Assembly: GCA_051453625.1 (NCBI GenBank) | Contig: JBOZIK010000001.1 | Span: 188,299,328 to 188,331,683 of the forward strand | DNA length: 32,356 bases | Source of the DNA: Welwitschia mirabilis | Taxonomy: Eukaryota > Gnetophyta > Gnetopsida > Welwitschiales | Direction of reading: 5' to 3' | Part shown: positions 31,641-32,356 of the stretch, piece by piece | Numbering within the stretch: position 1 is the first letter of the stretch | How the letters are laid out: each line of letters begins with the position of its first letter | Position numbers and translations under genes: made by a program | Notes under the pieces: model-generated | What the model was told of the DNA's origin: nothing | Seen by the model: the letters and a program-made list of their open reading frames with translations, nothing else | The model's database searches: none

Positions 31641-32356
31641 ACTTTTATTTTTTTAACCTTAGAATTTAAGGTTTAAGAATTAAAAACACTTATGTTACCC
31701 CTCTCCGTTGACTCTTCTCTTACCTCATCACACTCTAAAAAAACTTTCCTTTATTATTTTTTTGATATACAAATACAAAGTCAATAGAATGCCTTATAAA
31801 GGAATGTATTTTTTGTTTTTTAATTCTTCTATTCAAAACAATGATCCTTTATCTACCTTAATCATAAGATTTAACTTAGTAATCTCCTCACACATAAAAT
31901 CCTTATAATTAAAAGTGTAGCTGTGCTTATCAAAATAGTGATGAATGCCCTAGGACATGTGTCTTCCTGACACTAAAACCCTATCAATCTAACTCTTTTC
32001 CTATAAGAACTACATCTATTCATCATTTACTTTATCACCACTGCTTAGTTTAATGATGCCTTCTCGCTTACCTCATACAGTAATGGATATATCTTTTTCT
32101 CATTAATAGAAACATTAACCTAAGAACTCAAAGAACTCGCAAACACCATGAAAGTACCTTTGGAATTAGAATCTTCAGGTAAGGCTTTCTACAACTACAA
32201 ATCTTGATAACACTTGATGTAAAGATTTAACATTACAAGACTACCGAATAGACCAGTTATTCATGTAGAGGATCAAACCTTTGGTCAACACCTTTATAGG
32301 TCTCTGAACTTCACTTAAAAGTTGAGAAATATCTATATTCCAAAATCATGCTACAA
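31641..32356 (-). other. Unassigned, weakly coding-like
   Basis: The minus strand at about 32000 to 31790 reads IDRVLVSGRHMS, GIHHYFDKHSYTFNYKDFM and CEEITKLNLMIKVDKGSLF with few stops between them, which looks like decayed protein coding. I do not recognise the family. It lies upstream of element E gag on the same strand, where a leader or 5' LTR is expected, but no LTR or PBS match is seen. A 66-codon plus-strand frame at 31708-31908 is an antisense shadow. Confidence 0.35.

Overview
The window reads as AT-rich, gene-poor nuclear DNA of a flowering plant, made almost entirely of old, nested LTR retrotransposons. The evidence is tRNA-primed LTR elements of plant type: a Ty3/gypsy lineage of the Athila/Tat type, primed by tRNA-Asp, and a Ty1/copia lineage primed by initiator tRNA-Met. 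Every recognisable reading frame is broken by stops and frameshifts, and three runs of N mark assembly gaps. I found no intact host gene, no RNA gene and no prokaryotic feature. The calls rest on reading translations and aligning repeats by eye.

Layout. 1-1400: unassigned AT-rich DNA with two gaps. 1401-5648: element A (+), a Ty3/gypsy relic without recognisable RT or integrase and without visible LTRs. 5649-13961: element B (-), a relative of A with both LTRs (its 3' LTR cut short), primer-binding site, gag and protease; RT, RNase H and integrase are replaced by a block of about 1 kb that A shares. 13962-14784: unassigned flank. 14785-27466: element C (+), a structurally complete 12.7 kb Ty3/gypsy element with 1.3 and 1.2 kb LTRs, a 5-bp target duplication CTCAT on both sides, gag, protease, RT, RNase H, integrase, and an extra reading frame between integrase and the 3' LTR. 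27472-30010: element D (+), a more distant relative with LTR, PBS and the start of gag. 30010-31640: element E (-), a Ty1/copia derivative with LTR material, gag and a 20-bp minisatellite but no pol. 31640-32356: unrecognised, weakly coding-like on the minus strand.

How the parts relate. C has every enzyme needed for its own cycle, although all are now dead. A and B look like a non-autonomous branch of the same family that kept gag (B), cis signals and the non-coding 3' block but lost polymerase and integrase, so they would have depended on a C-like partner. Two features run through the family and are the best candidates for something under-described. One is a set of short dyad repeats (CATC...GATG type stem-loops) kept at matching places in the LTRs, leaders and 3' spacers of B and C. 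The other is a reading frame after integrase in C that appears to need removal of a 552-base intron. In the C motifs I checked, several in-frame stops look like C-to-T or G-to-A changes at Gln or Trp codons, as expected from decay of methylated DNA.
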